Origin: Clostridia bacterium
GTDB taxonomy: Bacteria; Bacillota; Clostridia; Christensenellales; Borkfalkiaceae
Direction of reading: 5' to 3'
DNA: 64,000 nt
NCBI GenBank assembly: GCA_029055875.1
Contig: JAIDCJ010000006.1
Location: forward strand, 62,001 to 126,000
The translations under genes and the position numbers were made by a program. The notes beneath the pieces were generated by a model. The model worked only from the letters and a program-made list of their open reading frames with translations. It had not been told where the DNA came from and ran no database searches. This document shows, in pieces, positions 9,701 to 19,013 of this stretch. Position 1 is the first letter of the stretch; every line of letters begins with the position of its first letter.

Positions 9701-10726
9701 TTAACCCAATTTTACGGTTTTGCAGAGTCTATCGTAAGCAAGGTTCATCACCCAGCTGCGCAGTCTCCACGGCATATAGTTGACTGCCGTACTGTAAGAG
9801 CGGTGGCGCAGTTTCTTATACAACGCCCTATCCTGCGCCTTGATTTTCTTCCACATCTCTTTCAGCTTCTGCTTGCGGTCTTTGGAATACTCAGCACAAA
9901 TAAAGTAGACGGTTGTAATCATAATCGCGTTCAGGGTATGCCACATGTACTTTTTTAGACCCTTGGGCATTTTCTTGATTTCGCTCCACTTATATGCACC
10001 CGTCAGGCAGAGCATGACGCGAATCTGCTGATCGTACCGCTTGATGAAGTTACTGCGGTTGATTGACTGATCGCTTCTGCCGATGAAATAGCGGTACAAA
10101 TCGAGATTGAGATAGCAAATCGTCTTCATGTAGGGAAGCGGCTGATAAGCGTAAATCTCGTCCACGTAGAAGGTGTGTTCGGGAAGCTCCAAACCGCTTT
10201 CAATGAGTTTTTCACGCTTATAGAGCAAAGCGTGCATCATCATCATATGAGAGTACTTGAACGCTTTTACCTTATCCCAATTACAAATGACGTCCTGCGG
10301 GAATTTATCGGTATACTCGCTGACGTGGCGCGTGTTATCGTACACCTTTTCATATACGAAATTGGTGACGTACAAATCGGGAAGCGTATCCGCCGCTTGG
10401 TGTTCCCTGATCTTCGCCATGAGCTTTTGAAGCGCATCCTCGTCGAGCCAGTCGTCGGAATCGACGACTTTATAATAGAGGCCCGTTGCGAGCTTCAAGC
10501 CCGCATTGACGCCCGAGCCGTGACCGCCGTTTTCCTTATCGACAACCTTTACGATTTCGGGATACTGCGCCAAATACTCGTTTGCGATACTGAGCGTATC
10601 ATCCTTAGAGCCGTCGTTCACGATAATAATTTCGATCTCGTCCCCTGCCGTTAAAATGCTATCGATACACTTGCGCATATACGCCGCAGAGTTATAGCAA
10701 GGTACGGCAAAACTGATTAATTTCAT
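9701..10726 (-). CDS. Family 2 glycosyltransferase
   Basis: GT-A fold: MKLISFAVPCYNSAAYMRKCIDSILTAGDEIEIIIVNDGSKDDT...YKVVDSDDWLDEDAL. Confidence 0.93.
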   Translation of the reverse strand: MKLISFAVPCYNSAAYMRKCIDSILTAGDEIEIIIVNDGSKDDTLSIANEYLAQYPEIVKVVDKENGGHGSGVNAGLKLATGLYYKVVDSDDWLDEDALQKLMAKIREHQAADTLPDLYVTNFVYEKVYDNTRHVSEYTDKFPQDVICNWDKVKAFKYSHMMMMHALLYKREKLIESGLELPEHTFYVDEIYAYQPLPYMKTICYLNLDLYRYFIGRSDQSINRSNFIKRYDQQIRVMLCLTGAYKWSEIKKMPKGLKKYMWHTLNAIMITTVYFICAEYSKDRKQKLKEMWKKIKAQDRALYKKLRHRSYSTAVNYMPWRLRSWVMNLAYDRLCKTVKLG

Positions 10727-10810
10727 TTTGTTCCTCTAATACTTTTTTAACCGCGAGAAAGCTTATCGCATAGGATAAGCTTTCTTTCGATTCAAATTTG
10801 ATTCAAACGA

Positions 10811-11941
10811 TCAAAGCGCCTGCGCCTCTTCAAAAACGACTTTCTTTTCGTCTCTCGTCTTGATTGCCAGAACGGCAGTCTCAAACGCTTTCTCGATTTT
10901 CGCAGGGAATACTTCTGCTTTCTGCTTTGCTTCCGCCGCTTTTGCGGTTGCCTTTTCGGTATTCTGAGCCTGAGCAGCTTCTTCCGCTTTCTGAGCTTCC
11001 GCAGCAGCTTTCTCGGACGCCTTTACGTAGGTGTTATACTTCATAACCGCTGCATTGAGCTGCGATTTCGCTTTGAAGTATTCGGATTCCGCATTGGACT
11101 TTTTCGCCTTGGTCTCCCAAAGGTTCATTTTTGCTTCCGCTTTTGCAATCTTCTCCGCAGAAGCGTTTGCCGCAACGAGCTTTTCGTACTTCGCTCTTGC
11201 TTTCTTTGCCATCTTGTTATTATCGGGGAAGATAACCATGAAGATAAAGAAGAATATCACCATGGAAACGCCGCCCGTAAGAATGGTTTTCAAAAGTGCG
11301 TTTACGATTTCGGGGCAACCCCAGTGAGTCAAATATGCGTTGCATACGCCCCAAATGGTGTTGGTAAACAAGGAAACGAGAACCCAACCGATGAAGTACC
11401 ACATTGCCTGATACCAAGGGTTGCCGTGCGAACGGTAAGTAATGTTTCTTTGCAGGGGGAAGTTGATGCACTGTGCCGTGAACACCGCAATTTCAAATGC
11501 GATGAAAGGCCCCCAACCGTTGTTATCGCCGAAGATAACAAACATTTGCTTGCCGACAAGGGGAATATTCGGCCAGCCGACGGCATCCGTACCCATGCCG
11601 GAAAATGCGTAAGGCAAGAATGCCATGACAATGAACTGCCAAATCGTTACGCCGTAGGAGAATACGATGAAGAAGAAAATCTTGTAAATCCAAGGCGCAA
11701 GCTTGGGGTGCTTATCGGAGAAGCCGTACCATACGCCCAGCCACCAACGCAGAATTTTTTGCCAGAACCGTACAAACGCGTTTTGCGAAAGCGGTTTTAA
11801 CTGCGCTTGTACTTCCTCTACGGTGTACCCGCTTACGTCTACGGTCTCTTCGACCGCAACTTCTGCTTCTACGGTTTCCTCCGCAGTTGCAGGCGCCTCA
11901 GCCTTTTCCTCGACTTCGGCAGTATCTTTCTTTTTTGCCAT
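10811..11941 (-). CDS. GtrA-like multi-pass membrane protein with acidic N-terminus and Ala/Lys/Glu-rich coiled-coil C-terminus
   Basis: Four apparent TM helices with NFPLQRNITYRSHGN (GtrA-like); next to GT2. Confidence 0.6.
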   Translation of the reverse strand: MAKKKDTAEVEEKAEAPATAEETVEAEVAVEETVDVSGYTVEEVQAQLKPLSQNAFVRFWQKILRWWLGVWYGFSDKHPKLAPWIYKIFFFIVFSYGVTIWQFIVMAFLPYAFSGMGTDAVGWPNIPLVGKQMFVIFGDNNGWGPFIAFEIAVFTAQCINFPLQRNITYRSHGNPWYQAMWYFIGWVLVSLFTNTIWGVCNAYLTHWGCPEIVNALLKTILTGGVSMVIFFFIFMVIFPDNNKMAKKARAKYEKLVAANASAEKIAKAEAKMNLWETKAKKSNAESEYFKAKSQLNAAVMKYNTYVKASEKAAAEAQKAEEAAQAQNTEKATAKAAEAKQKAEVFPAKIEKAFETAVLAIKTRDEKKVVFEEAQAL

Positions 11942-14374
11942 TTATTTTGCCTCCTTTTTTGCCTTTTGTTTTTTCTCTTTCGGCTTCTTCTCTTTGGAGA
12001 AGAATCTGCCGACGCCCTTAAAGAAATGTCCGTTGAACATGAGAAGCATTGCTTCCATCTTCCGTCTAGTCATTCCCATGAATTTCGCCATGCCTCTTAC
12101 GGGCTGATGCAACATGCCCATGACGAGCGTATTCGCCGTTGTGCGGTGCCCCGTACCCTTCATGAATCTGATTGCAAAACGAATGATTCTCGAGAACGCT
12201 CTGCCCGTCCAACCTCTGGAATACCGCAAATCGGCAACGGTGCAGTTCTCGTGAATGACCATGCGCGTTTTGCGCTTGTTATAGAAGTTGTAGCCCGCCT
12301 TTGGAATTTCTCTGCCGAGAAGTGCCGTAAACTCTTCGTCGGATACTTCGCCCACGTTGCCGCTGTAATAGGAGTCGAGGTTTAAGCCCTCGTAAGGGTT
12401 CACGTCCGTGGTGCCCTTTCTCGTTACGCTGACTTCCAGCTTGATATCCGCAGAGCTTGCGCCGATATAGAGTTGATACTCGCCGTCCTCTACTTCCCAC
12501 TTATCGGTCTTTACGTTGAAGTAACGGAAGGTTTTATCGTCGAAGGCAATGGTAACGGTTTTGCTCTCGCCCGCTTTTAAGAATACTTTGGCAAAGCCCT
12601 TTAATTCCTTTGCGGGACGGAACACTTTGCCGTCCTTCTTGCCCACGTAAAGCTGTGCGATTTCCGCGCCGTCCTTCTCGCCCGTGTTCTTCACGGTGAA
12701 GGTAACGCCCTTTTCGTCTGCCTTGATATTCGAGTATTCGTAAATCGTATAGGAAAGGCCGAAGCCGAACGGATACGCAACCTTTACGTTTGCCGTATCG
12801 TAATATCTATAACCGATATATAAGCCCTCGCGGTACTCCACCGTCATTTGTTTGCCGGGGAAATATTTCGCCGAAGAGCAGTCCTCGTATTTTTCGGGGA
12901 AGGTTTCCGCAAGTTTGCCCGAAGGGTTTACTTTACCGCTGATTACGTTGAGCACGGCGTTCGCGCCCGCCTGACCGGTAAGGCAGGCATATACGAGCGC
13001 GTTTGCGTCGTCCGCCCAGCCGAGTTCTACGCAGCTGCCGCAGGAGAGCACAACGATAATCTTCTTGCCCGTTGCCTTGACTGCGTTATAGAGCGCGATT
13101 TGGTTTGCGGGGATTTGAATGTGTTCGCGGTCAAGCCCCTCCGCCTCGCTCACTTCGTCGAGTCCCAAATATAAGAGCACGACGTCCGCTTTATTTGCAA
13201 GCTTTACAGCTTTTTTGACAAGTCCTTTCTTCTTTTTGCCGTAACGATCGTAGCCCTTTTCATAGCCTACCACGCTGTACGGATATTCTTTGATAAGATT
13301 CAGCGTCGTATCGAGCTTAGTGGGATTTACGACGGAAGAGCCTGCGCCCTGATAGCGGGGCTTCTGAGCAAAGTCGCCGATGAGCGCAACCTTCGTCTGT
13401 TCTGCAAGGGGAAGAATGCCGTCGTTTTTCAAAAGCACGATGCTCTCTTCCGCACACTTTTCGGCAATGCTGTGATGTGCCTCTTTATCGAACTCCTTGC
13501 CCTTCTCGCTTTCCGTCGCCTGCTCGATGAGCCGAAGAACGTGCATGACGCATTCGTCAACGTATTTGATATCGAGCTCGCCGCTCTCCACTGCCTTGAC
13601 GATATCGTCTGCGCCGTATCTGCACGCGGGCATTTCCAAATCGCCGCCCGCCTTGACGGAAGCAACTTTGTTGTTGCAACCCGCCCAGTCGGAAATCGTC
13701 GCACCCTCAAAACCCCATTCTCCGCGCAGGATTTCACGGATAAGGTGTTCGGACTCGTCTGCATACGTTCCGTTCACCATGTTATATGAGGTCATGATCG
13801 TTTTGGTTTTGCCCTCTCTTACGGCAATTTCAAATGCCGTAAGGTATATTTCACGCAAGGTTCTCTCGTCCATTACGGAGTCGGTTACCATTCTGCGCTC
13901 TTCCTGATTGTTGCCCGCGAAGTGCTTCACGCAAGCCGCGGTGCCGCTCGTTTGAATGCCCCGAATATAGGAGGCTGCCATTTTACCCGCAAGGTAGGGA
14001 TCTTCCGAGAAATACTCGAAGTTTCTGCCGCAGCGGGGATTACGCTTCATACAGGTGCCGGGGCCGAGAAGCACGTTCACGTGCTGCGCCGCTGCCTCTT
14101 CCCCGAGCGCTTCGCCCATTTTTTCACCGAGTTCTTCGTTCCAGCTGTTTGCCATGGCCGCCGCCGTGGGGAAACAGGTTGCGGGAATACTTGCGTTCAA
14201 ACCGAGGTGGTCTGCCGCAGCCGCTTGCTTTCTGATTCCGTGAGGGCCGTCTGATAAAAACAGGGAAGGAATCCCGAGTTCGGGATAATCTCTCGTCTGC
14301 CAGAAATCCTTGCCCGTAAGCAAATCTGCTTTCTGACGGACGGTCATCTCACTGATGATTTTTTCCTTATCCAT
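11942..14374 (-). CDS. Glycoside hydrolase family 3 (beta-glucosidase-like), canonical domain order, basic C-terminal tail
   Basis: GPHGIRKQ, KHFAGNNQEERR, ATISDWAGC nucleophile region, PFGFGLSYTIYEYS, Fn3-like domain. No signal peptide. Confidence 0.95.
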   Translation of the reverse strand: MDKEKIISEMTVRQKADLLTGKDFWQTRDYPELGIPSLFLSDGPHGIRKQAAAADHLGLNASIPATCFPTAAAMANSWNEELGEKMGEALGEEAAAQHVNVLLGPGTCMKRNPRCGRNFEYFSEDPYLAGKMAASYIRGIQTSGTAACVKHFAGNNQEERRMVTDSVMDERTLREIYLTAFEIAVREGKTKTIMTSYNMVNGTYADESEHLIREILRGEWGFEGATISDWAGCNNKVASVKAGGDLEMPACRYGADDIVKAVESGELDIKYVDECVMHVLRLIEQATESEKGKEFDKEAHHSIAEKCAEESIVLLKNDGILPLAEQTKVALIGDFAQKPRYQGAGSSVVNPTKLDTTLNLIKEYPYSVVGYEKGYDRYGKKKKGLVKKAVKLANKADVVLLYLGLDEVSEAEGLDREHIQIPANQIALYNAVKATGKKIIVVLSCGSCVELGWADDANALVYACLTGQAGANAVLNVISGKVNPSGKLAETFPEKYEDCSSAKYFPGKQMTVEYREGLYIGYRYYDTANVKVAYPFGFGLSYTIYEYSNIKADEKGVTFTVKNTGEKDGAEIAQLYVGKKDGKVFRPAKELKGFAKVFLKAGESKTVTIAFDDKTFRYFNVKTDKWEVEDGEYQLYIGASSADIKLEVSVTRKGTTDVNPYEGLNLDSYYSGNVGEVSDEEFTALLGREIPKAGYNFYNKRKTRMVIHENCTVADLRYSRGWTGRAFSRIIRFAIRFMKGTGHRTTANTLVMGMLHQPVRGMAKFMGMTRRKMEAMLLMFNGHFFKGVGRFFSKEKKPKEKKQKAKKEAK

Positions 14375-14391
14375 TCTTGCTCCCTTTTGAT

Positions 14392-14416
14392 TGTTAAGAA
14401 ATGTTATCTCTTAACA
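14392..14416. promoter_or_regulatory. Candidate operator upstream of GH3-GtrA-GT2 operon
   Basis: Perfect inverted repeat TGTTAAGA-N9-TCTTAACA, about 18 bp upstream of the GH3 start codon. Confidence 0.5.
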
Positions 14417-14541
14417 TTTTTTAGAAGAATTATACAATATAGTAAAGAGAATATCTTGTTGCATAGCGTAACCTGCGCTTTTTTATGCGTAAATTGCAAA
14501 CAAAATCCCCGACGCCTGTTCTCAGACATCGGGGTAAATTT

Positions 14542-16590
14542 TTACTTTTTGTACTGACCGCCGATAAACGACTCGAAATGGTTCTTTCCCTTATCCGTAA
14601 CGTACAGGCTGTCGCCCTTATCGTTCACGATATGCGTGATGCCGCCGTTCGTCTCGCCGTCGCCGTAAGAAGCGAAATTGGCAATTCCCATGTGTTCAAC
14701 GCGGATTCCCGCATTGGAGGGAAGCTCGATTGCGTGGTCGAGTGTAAACGTACGGGGTTTGCGGGCAACGTAGTAAACGCCAAGTCCCTGTGCGGTGTGG
14801 TTTTGCACGGTATCCGCCACCTTATAGCTTGAATAGCCTTGATACGTTTCGCCGTTCCAAACGGACGTCCACTCCTCTTCGTCGTCTACGTCGTAAGGGG
14901 TTTCCGATTGATAGAACGCCACGAAGCCGTACTCGCCGTTCCAGAGGGTCTGGTACTCGTGGAAGTGCTCGACCATGAGTCCGTAGACGGTGACGTAATC
15001 ACCGTTGACAACGACGCCGTTCTTCGTGCGGTTGACGTTCCAGCCCACGCCGCTGCCGTGGTCGGCGCGCCATACCCAGAAATTATCCCCCACCATGTCG
15101 TTGGAGTTGATTTCAAGGGTTACGTCTACCGAGGTATTTCCCTCTTCCGCACCGCCGATACGGAAGTAAACGTCGTTTAATACGGTGGGATTCTCGTTGT
15201 GCCGAACGTCCGTCTTTTCCGTACCCACCTGCAAAAGCGTTTTGGAGGAAACGCCCGCATCAAAAATAAGTCCGCTTACGCTCACGCCGTCCACGTCCGA
15301 AATGCGCATGAGCGTATCTTTATTTTTATCGGAAAGCTTGAGCGTCGCAAGCCCGATTCCCATGATAACCGTATCGGAATTTTCCACAAGAAGCGGCTCT
15401 TCGATTTGGTATATGCCGGGCGTAAATAAGAGGTACTTGCCCGCTTTGAGCGCCGCGTTCAAGGTCTTTGCATTATCCCGATCGGCACGCGCCACGTGGA
15501 AATAGTCGAGAGGAATATAATCGTCAAGTTTTTCTTCTTGCCCGTTCCAGGATACGCCTTTTGAATTGGTTTTCACTTCGGGAAGGCAGACGTAGTAATC
15601 TTCGTCGAATACGAGATAAGGCTTTTCGCGCATGACGTTGGTCTTATCGAGATAGGTCACCCAGCCGTTGCCCGTAGAGCCCCATTTATAGCTGCTGAGC
15701 GTACCCGAACAGCCCGCGAATACGGTATTAATATCGCCGCCCGTCCATTTGTTCCAGTCCGAATTGCGGGTAAACCACTGCTGCTGTACGGTGCAGTCGA
15801 TTGTTCCCGTAACTACCGTATCGGCAAGGAAACCGCCCGAAGCCCAAGGTGTTTTTCCGCCCTGATGGTGCAGCGTTAAATTGCCGTTCACCTGCATACG
15901 GCGGAAGCTCGTTGCCTGCGATACCGCCCATTGGACGTCATTGTTTACGGTCATGTTCTCGATTCCGCACCAGAAGTTGCAGGTGGAATTGCCGCCCGAA
16001 AGCTCGCCGTAGGTATTGAACCCGCCGAGCTCTACGCCGGTAGGAAGAGTGCCGAGTCCTGCAAAGGTCATGTAGTAACGCATAGCAAGATCGAGCCCGT
16101 TATAATTTCCGATACCCTCCTCTCCGCTTTTGAAGAGCGCGGCAAACCGCCCTTTTCCGAACTGGCTTGTTGACTCCCGGAATGCGTCGATATCAGCCTG
16201 AACCAACGCGCTATCGTCGGTAGGCGCATAGATATGCGTATTCTCGCCGAACGTATCAAAATCGTAAGAGTAGGTCTTGCTCGAAATGACTTCGCCGTTT
16301 TTATCGAGCGCGTTGATACGGTAGTATCCGTACTTATCAGCATTTGAATATTCCCGTGCGGTTTGGGTGTTGACGTACTCGTATTCCCCGAAACGGCTGG
16401 AGCTATGGTAAATTTCATATGCCCGCGCGCCGTCAACCTTATCCCACACGACTTTTGCGCCGCTTGCGGAAACGGTTACGTTGGCATCGTTTCCTTTCGG
16501 CTGATTACCGCCGCCGCACGCCGTGAGCGGCAGTACGAGCGCACCTGCCAAAAGCGTGCCCGTGAAAAGTGCAATCCATTTTTTCTTCAT
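14542..16590 (-). CDS. Lipoprotein with Fn3-like N-terminus and right-handed beta-helix/pectate-lyase-like domain
   Basis: Lipobox LPLTAC; NSDTVIMGIGLATLKLSDKNKDTLMRISDVDGVSVSGLIFDAG typical of beta-helix. Start set to MKKKW with upstream GGGG-type RBS. Confidence 0.7.
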   Translation of the reverse strand: MKKKWIALFTGTLLAGALVLPLTACGGGNQPKGNDANVTVSASGAKVVWDKVDGARAYEIYHSSSRFGEYEYVNTQTAREYSNADKYGYYRINALDKNGEVISSKTYSYDFDTFGENTHIYAPTDDSALVQADIDAFRESTSQFGKGRFAALFKSGEEGIGNYNGLDLAMRYYMTFAGLGTLPTGVELGGFNTYGELSGGNSTCNFWCGIENMTVNNDVQWAVSQATSFRRMQVNGNLTLHHQGGKTPWASGGFLADTVVTGTIDCTVQQQWFTRNSDWNKWTGGDINTVFAGCSGTLSSYKWGSTGNGWVTYLDKTNVMREKPYLVFDEDYYVCLPEVKTNSKGVSWNGQEEKLDDYIPLDYFHVARADRDNAKTLNAALKAGKYLLFTPGIYQIEEPLLVENSDTVIMGIGLATLKLSDKNKDTLMRISDVDGVSVSGLIFDAGVSSKTLLQVGTEKTDVRHNENPTVLNDVYFRIGGAEEGNTSVDVTLEINSNDMVGDNFWVWRADHGSGVGWNVNRTKNGVVVNGDYVTVYGLMVEHFHEYQTLWNGEYGFVAFYQSETPYDVDDEEEWTSVWNGETYQGYSSYKVADTVQNHTAQGLGVYYVARKPRTFTLDHAIELPSNAGIRVEHMGIANFASYGDGETNGGITHIVNDKGDSLYVTDKGKNHFESFIGGQYKK

Positions 16591-16611
16591 AATTTTCCCC
16601 ATTATTTTATT

Positions 16612-18471
16612 TTAAGAATTCCATACGCTGTCAAGGTAAGAAAAACGCGTCCGCAACCAGTTATAGAGATGCTTCGCCGCATCTCCGTGTCCCTTAAATT
16701 GTTGAATTTCCCAGGTCGATTCGCCGTTGATGACAAAGCCCCATTTCGCAAAGTTTCTGTCCGTATAATACTCCGTCGAATACATCTCTTCCAGCGCTTT
16801 GAGATATTGCAGAGCGTCCGCCTGCACGTTCGCCTCGTTCATTTCCTGCCACTTTTCTTTTACCTGATTCCAGAACCAGTCCTCGTTGATAAAGATCAAA
16901 AGCCAAGGGTTATTTTTATTGGCGGCATATAAGCCCGTTGCATTTTCGCAGGCATAACGCAGACCGAACGCCGAATCGAAATCCCAAGGCGCCTCGAAGC
17001 GAAGAAGATTATCTTTCGCGTTCGGCCCGAAATCGACGTCCATGAGGAAGCTCGACCACTCGATATCAAAGTCGCATACGATTTCGTTCATGATGTAAGT
17101 ATCGACCAAAGACCGAATATCGATTACTTTGGAAACCGTTTCCTCTACGGGGTTGCCCGTTACGGGCGTATACGGAACGAGCGCGGTATGCCCCTCGTTA
17201 AACTGATAGTAGATGTGGTTATAAACTGCCTCGTAGCAGAGCTTATAAAGATTCCACGTATAGTTCTTAATGAAATGCTTTTGCGCGCAATTCGCTTCGT
17301 TCCCCTCGTCGAAATACACGTCGCTCTTGATTGTAAAGCCGAACTGGTTTGGATATACGGTATATCCGTTTCTGAGCGTCAAAGGCGAGGATGACCACGA
17401 ATTTTGATCGAGATAATTATAATTGCAGCTGAATCTTTCCGAATAGGCTTCGAGATTATAGTAACCGTCAAACTCGATGAAGTAGCCGATATCCGTACCC
17501 TGATACCCCTTCTCGATATCGTCGGGCTCGGTGATTGCAATGCGGTTCTCATTTACCTGCTGTTGCTCTGCAAGCAAATAAACGCCCCAATACTGCCCGT
17601 TGAGATAGAGCTCTACCTGACGGTAGTCGGAGCAATAGTAGCCGTCCGAGCCGAAAATCTGCTGTCCGAGGTAGAACGCAACGCTGTTTCTTTCAAGCGA
17701 GATATCTTTATAGTCGGCAAGTAAAACCCAGCTCTTGCATTTTGCGCCGTCGTTGAGACCGAGCATACTCTGCTTTTTATCGAACTTAATACGGAAAGGT
17801 TTTTTGGGATACGTCGTCGTCCAGTTGCCGCGCACCTTCACGCCCGCGGCAATTTCGCTGAGAGCGTATTCCTCTTCGCATTCGCTAACCGTCACCGTGC
17901 AGGTATGATACTGCCAGTCGATATTGTTAGCGGGATTATCATTATCGTAGCTCGGAACGTATCTCGTTGCGTCTTCCAAAAACGTTTCGGACGTAATATC
18001 GATCCGCGGAAGCTTCTCGCTCAAATGCGGTGCGTAATCATAATGCGGTTCCGGCTTTTCAGGCTCGATATACTCCTCCGCTCCGCAAGTAACGCACTTA
18101 CCGTCTTCGTATTTTTCGTGCGGGCAGGGCGTGCCGCATTCCGCGCAAGCGCCGTTTTCATACATTTCATGCTCGCAGACGATTTTGCACACCGTGCAAA
18201 CGCCGTTCACATACGCTTGATGCGTGCAGACTCTACCGCACTCTGCGCAGATACCGTTTGCATACGTTTTGTGCTTGCATACGATATTGCACTCCGTACA
18301 AACGCCGTTATCGTACGCTTCGTGCGTGCAGACCTTTTCGCACTTCGTGCACACGCCGTTCACGTACTCGTGTTCGCAGGGCTTGATGCCTTCTCCGCAA
18401 CCGACAAACATGACGAGCACCAGCATGACGGCGCAGACAAGCGCAACCGTTTTTGCAAAAATTTGCTTCAT
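16612..18471 (-). CDS. CotH kinase-family lipoprotein with N-terminal Cys/His repeats
   Basis: Lipobox VMFVGC; CotH region (GVKVRGNWTTTYPKKPFRIKFDKKQSMLGLNDGAKCKSWVLLADYKD, FEAPWDFDSAFG). Confidence 0.88.
   Translation of the reverse strand: MKQIFAKTVALVCAVMLVLVMFVGCGEGIKPCEHEYVNGVCTKCEKVCTHEAYDNGVCTECNIVCKHKTYANGICAECGRVCTHQAYVNGVCTVCKIVCEHEMYENGACAECGTPCPHEKYEDGKCVTCGAEEYIEPEKPEPHYDYAPHLSEKLPRIDITSETFLEDATRYVPSYDNDNPANNIDWQYHTCTVTVSECEEEYALSEIAAGVKVRGNWTTTYPKKPFRIKFDKKQSMLGLNDGAKCKSWVLLADYKDISLERNSVAFYLGQQIFGSDGYYCSDYRQVELYLNGQYWGVYLLAEQQQVNENRIAITEPDDIEKGYQGTDIGYFIEFDGYYNLEAYSERFSCNYNYLDQNSWSSSPLTLRNGYTVYPNQFGFTIKSDVYFDEGNEANCAQKHFIKNYTWNLYKLCYEAVYNHIYYQFNEGHTALVPYTPVTGNPVEETVSKVIDIRSLVDTYIMNEIVCDFDIEWSSFLMDVDFGPNAKDNLLRFEAPWDFDSAFGLRYACENATGLYAANKNNPWLLIFINEDWFWNQVKEKWQEMNEANVQADALQYLKALEEMYSTEYYTDRNFAKWGFVINGESTWEIQQFKGHGDAAKHLYNWLRTRFSYLDSVWNS
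18073..18378 (-). repeat. Six tandem 16-17 aa Cys/His repeats (CxHexYxNGxCxxC) within the CotH protein
   Basis: CEHEYVNGVCTKCEKV / CTHEAYDNGVCTECNIV / CKHKTYANGICAECGRV / CTHQAYVNGVCTVCKIV / CEHEMYENGACAECGTP / CPHEKYEDGKCVTCGAEE. Confidence 0.95.
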
Positions 18472-18998
18472 TCTTTTTCCCCGTTCAACGTTAAGCCGTT
18501 ATAAAGTGTAACGGGCATAACCGCTTTCATGCGTTCAATCAGCACCGAAGGCGATTCGGCGCACTTGTTTTTCAGCCAATCGATCAGTATATCCGTGGTA
18601 TAATGCGCAAAAGCCTCTACGGAATAACCGTAAAGCTCCTCCTTCTCCGCGCTGCCGCCCGTGAAAAAATACTTACTCATGAGCTCTTCGTGGTAGCCTC
18701 TGAGAGAGTTGATATCCTGCGAATCGAATGCGTTCAAAAGTACGGCGGGCGTCTTTTTGAAAGTGCTGAGTGACCTGCTGACGAACGTTTCCCAATCTTC
18801 CGCACCTTTTAAGATATCGTTATAATAGTACTTCTGGAAACAGCAGACCAACAAATGATATTTATCCTTATAATACTTGTAGAACGTGCCCTTGCAGATA
18901 CCGATTTCGTCAATCAAATCGATGACGCGGATACTATCAATAGATTTCGTTTTCAGAAACTGCAATAACGTTGTTTCGATATAATACTCTATTTTCAT
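18468..18998 (-). CDS. TetR/AcrR-family transcriptional regulator
   Basis: N-terminal HTH: FLKTKSIDSIRVIDLIDEIGICKGTFYKYYKDKYHLL; 4-nt overlap with CotH gene. Confidence 0.85.
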   Translation of the reverse strand: MKIEYYIETTLLQFLKTKSIDSIRVIDLIDEIGICKGTFYKYYKDKYHLLVCCFQKYYYNDILKGAEDWETFVSRSLSTFKKTPAVLLNAFDSQDINSLRGYHEELMSKYFFTGGSAEKEELYGYSVEAFAHYTTDILIDWLKNKCAESPSVLIERMKAVMPVTLYNGLTLNGEKE

Positions 18999-19013
18999 AA
19001 ATCCTGCTCTTCT

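Noticed and set aside
18073-18378. Possible CRISPR-like repeat array
   Set aside because: Period is about 51 bp and in-frame; repeats are protein-coding Cys/His units without unique spacers.
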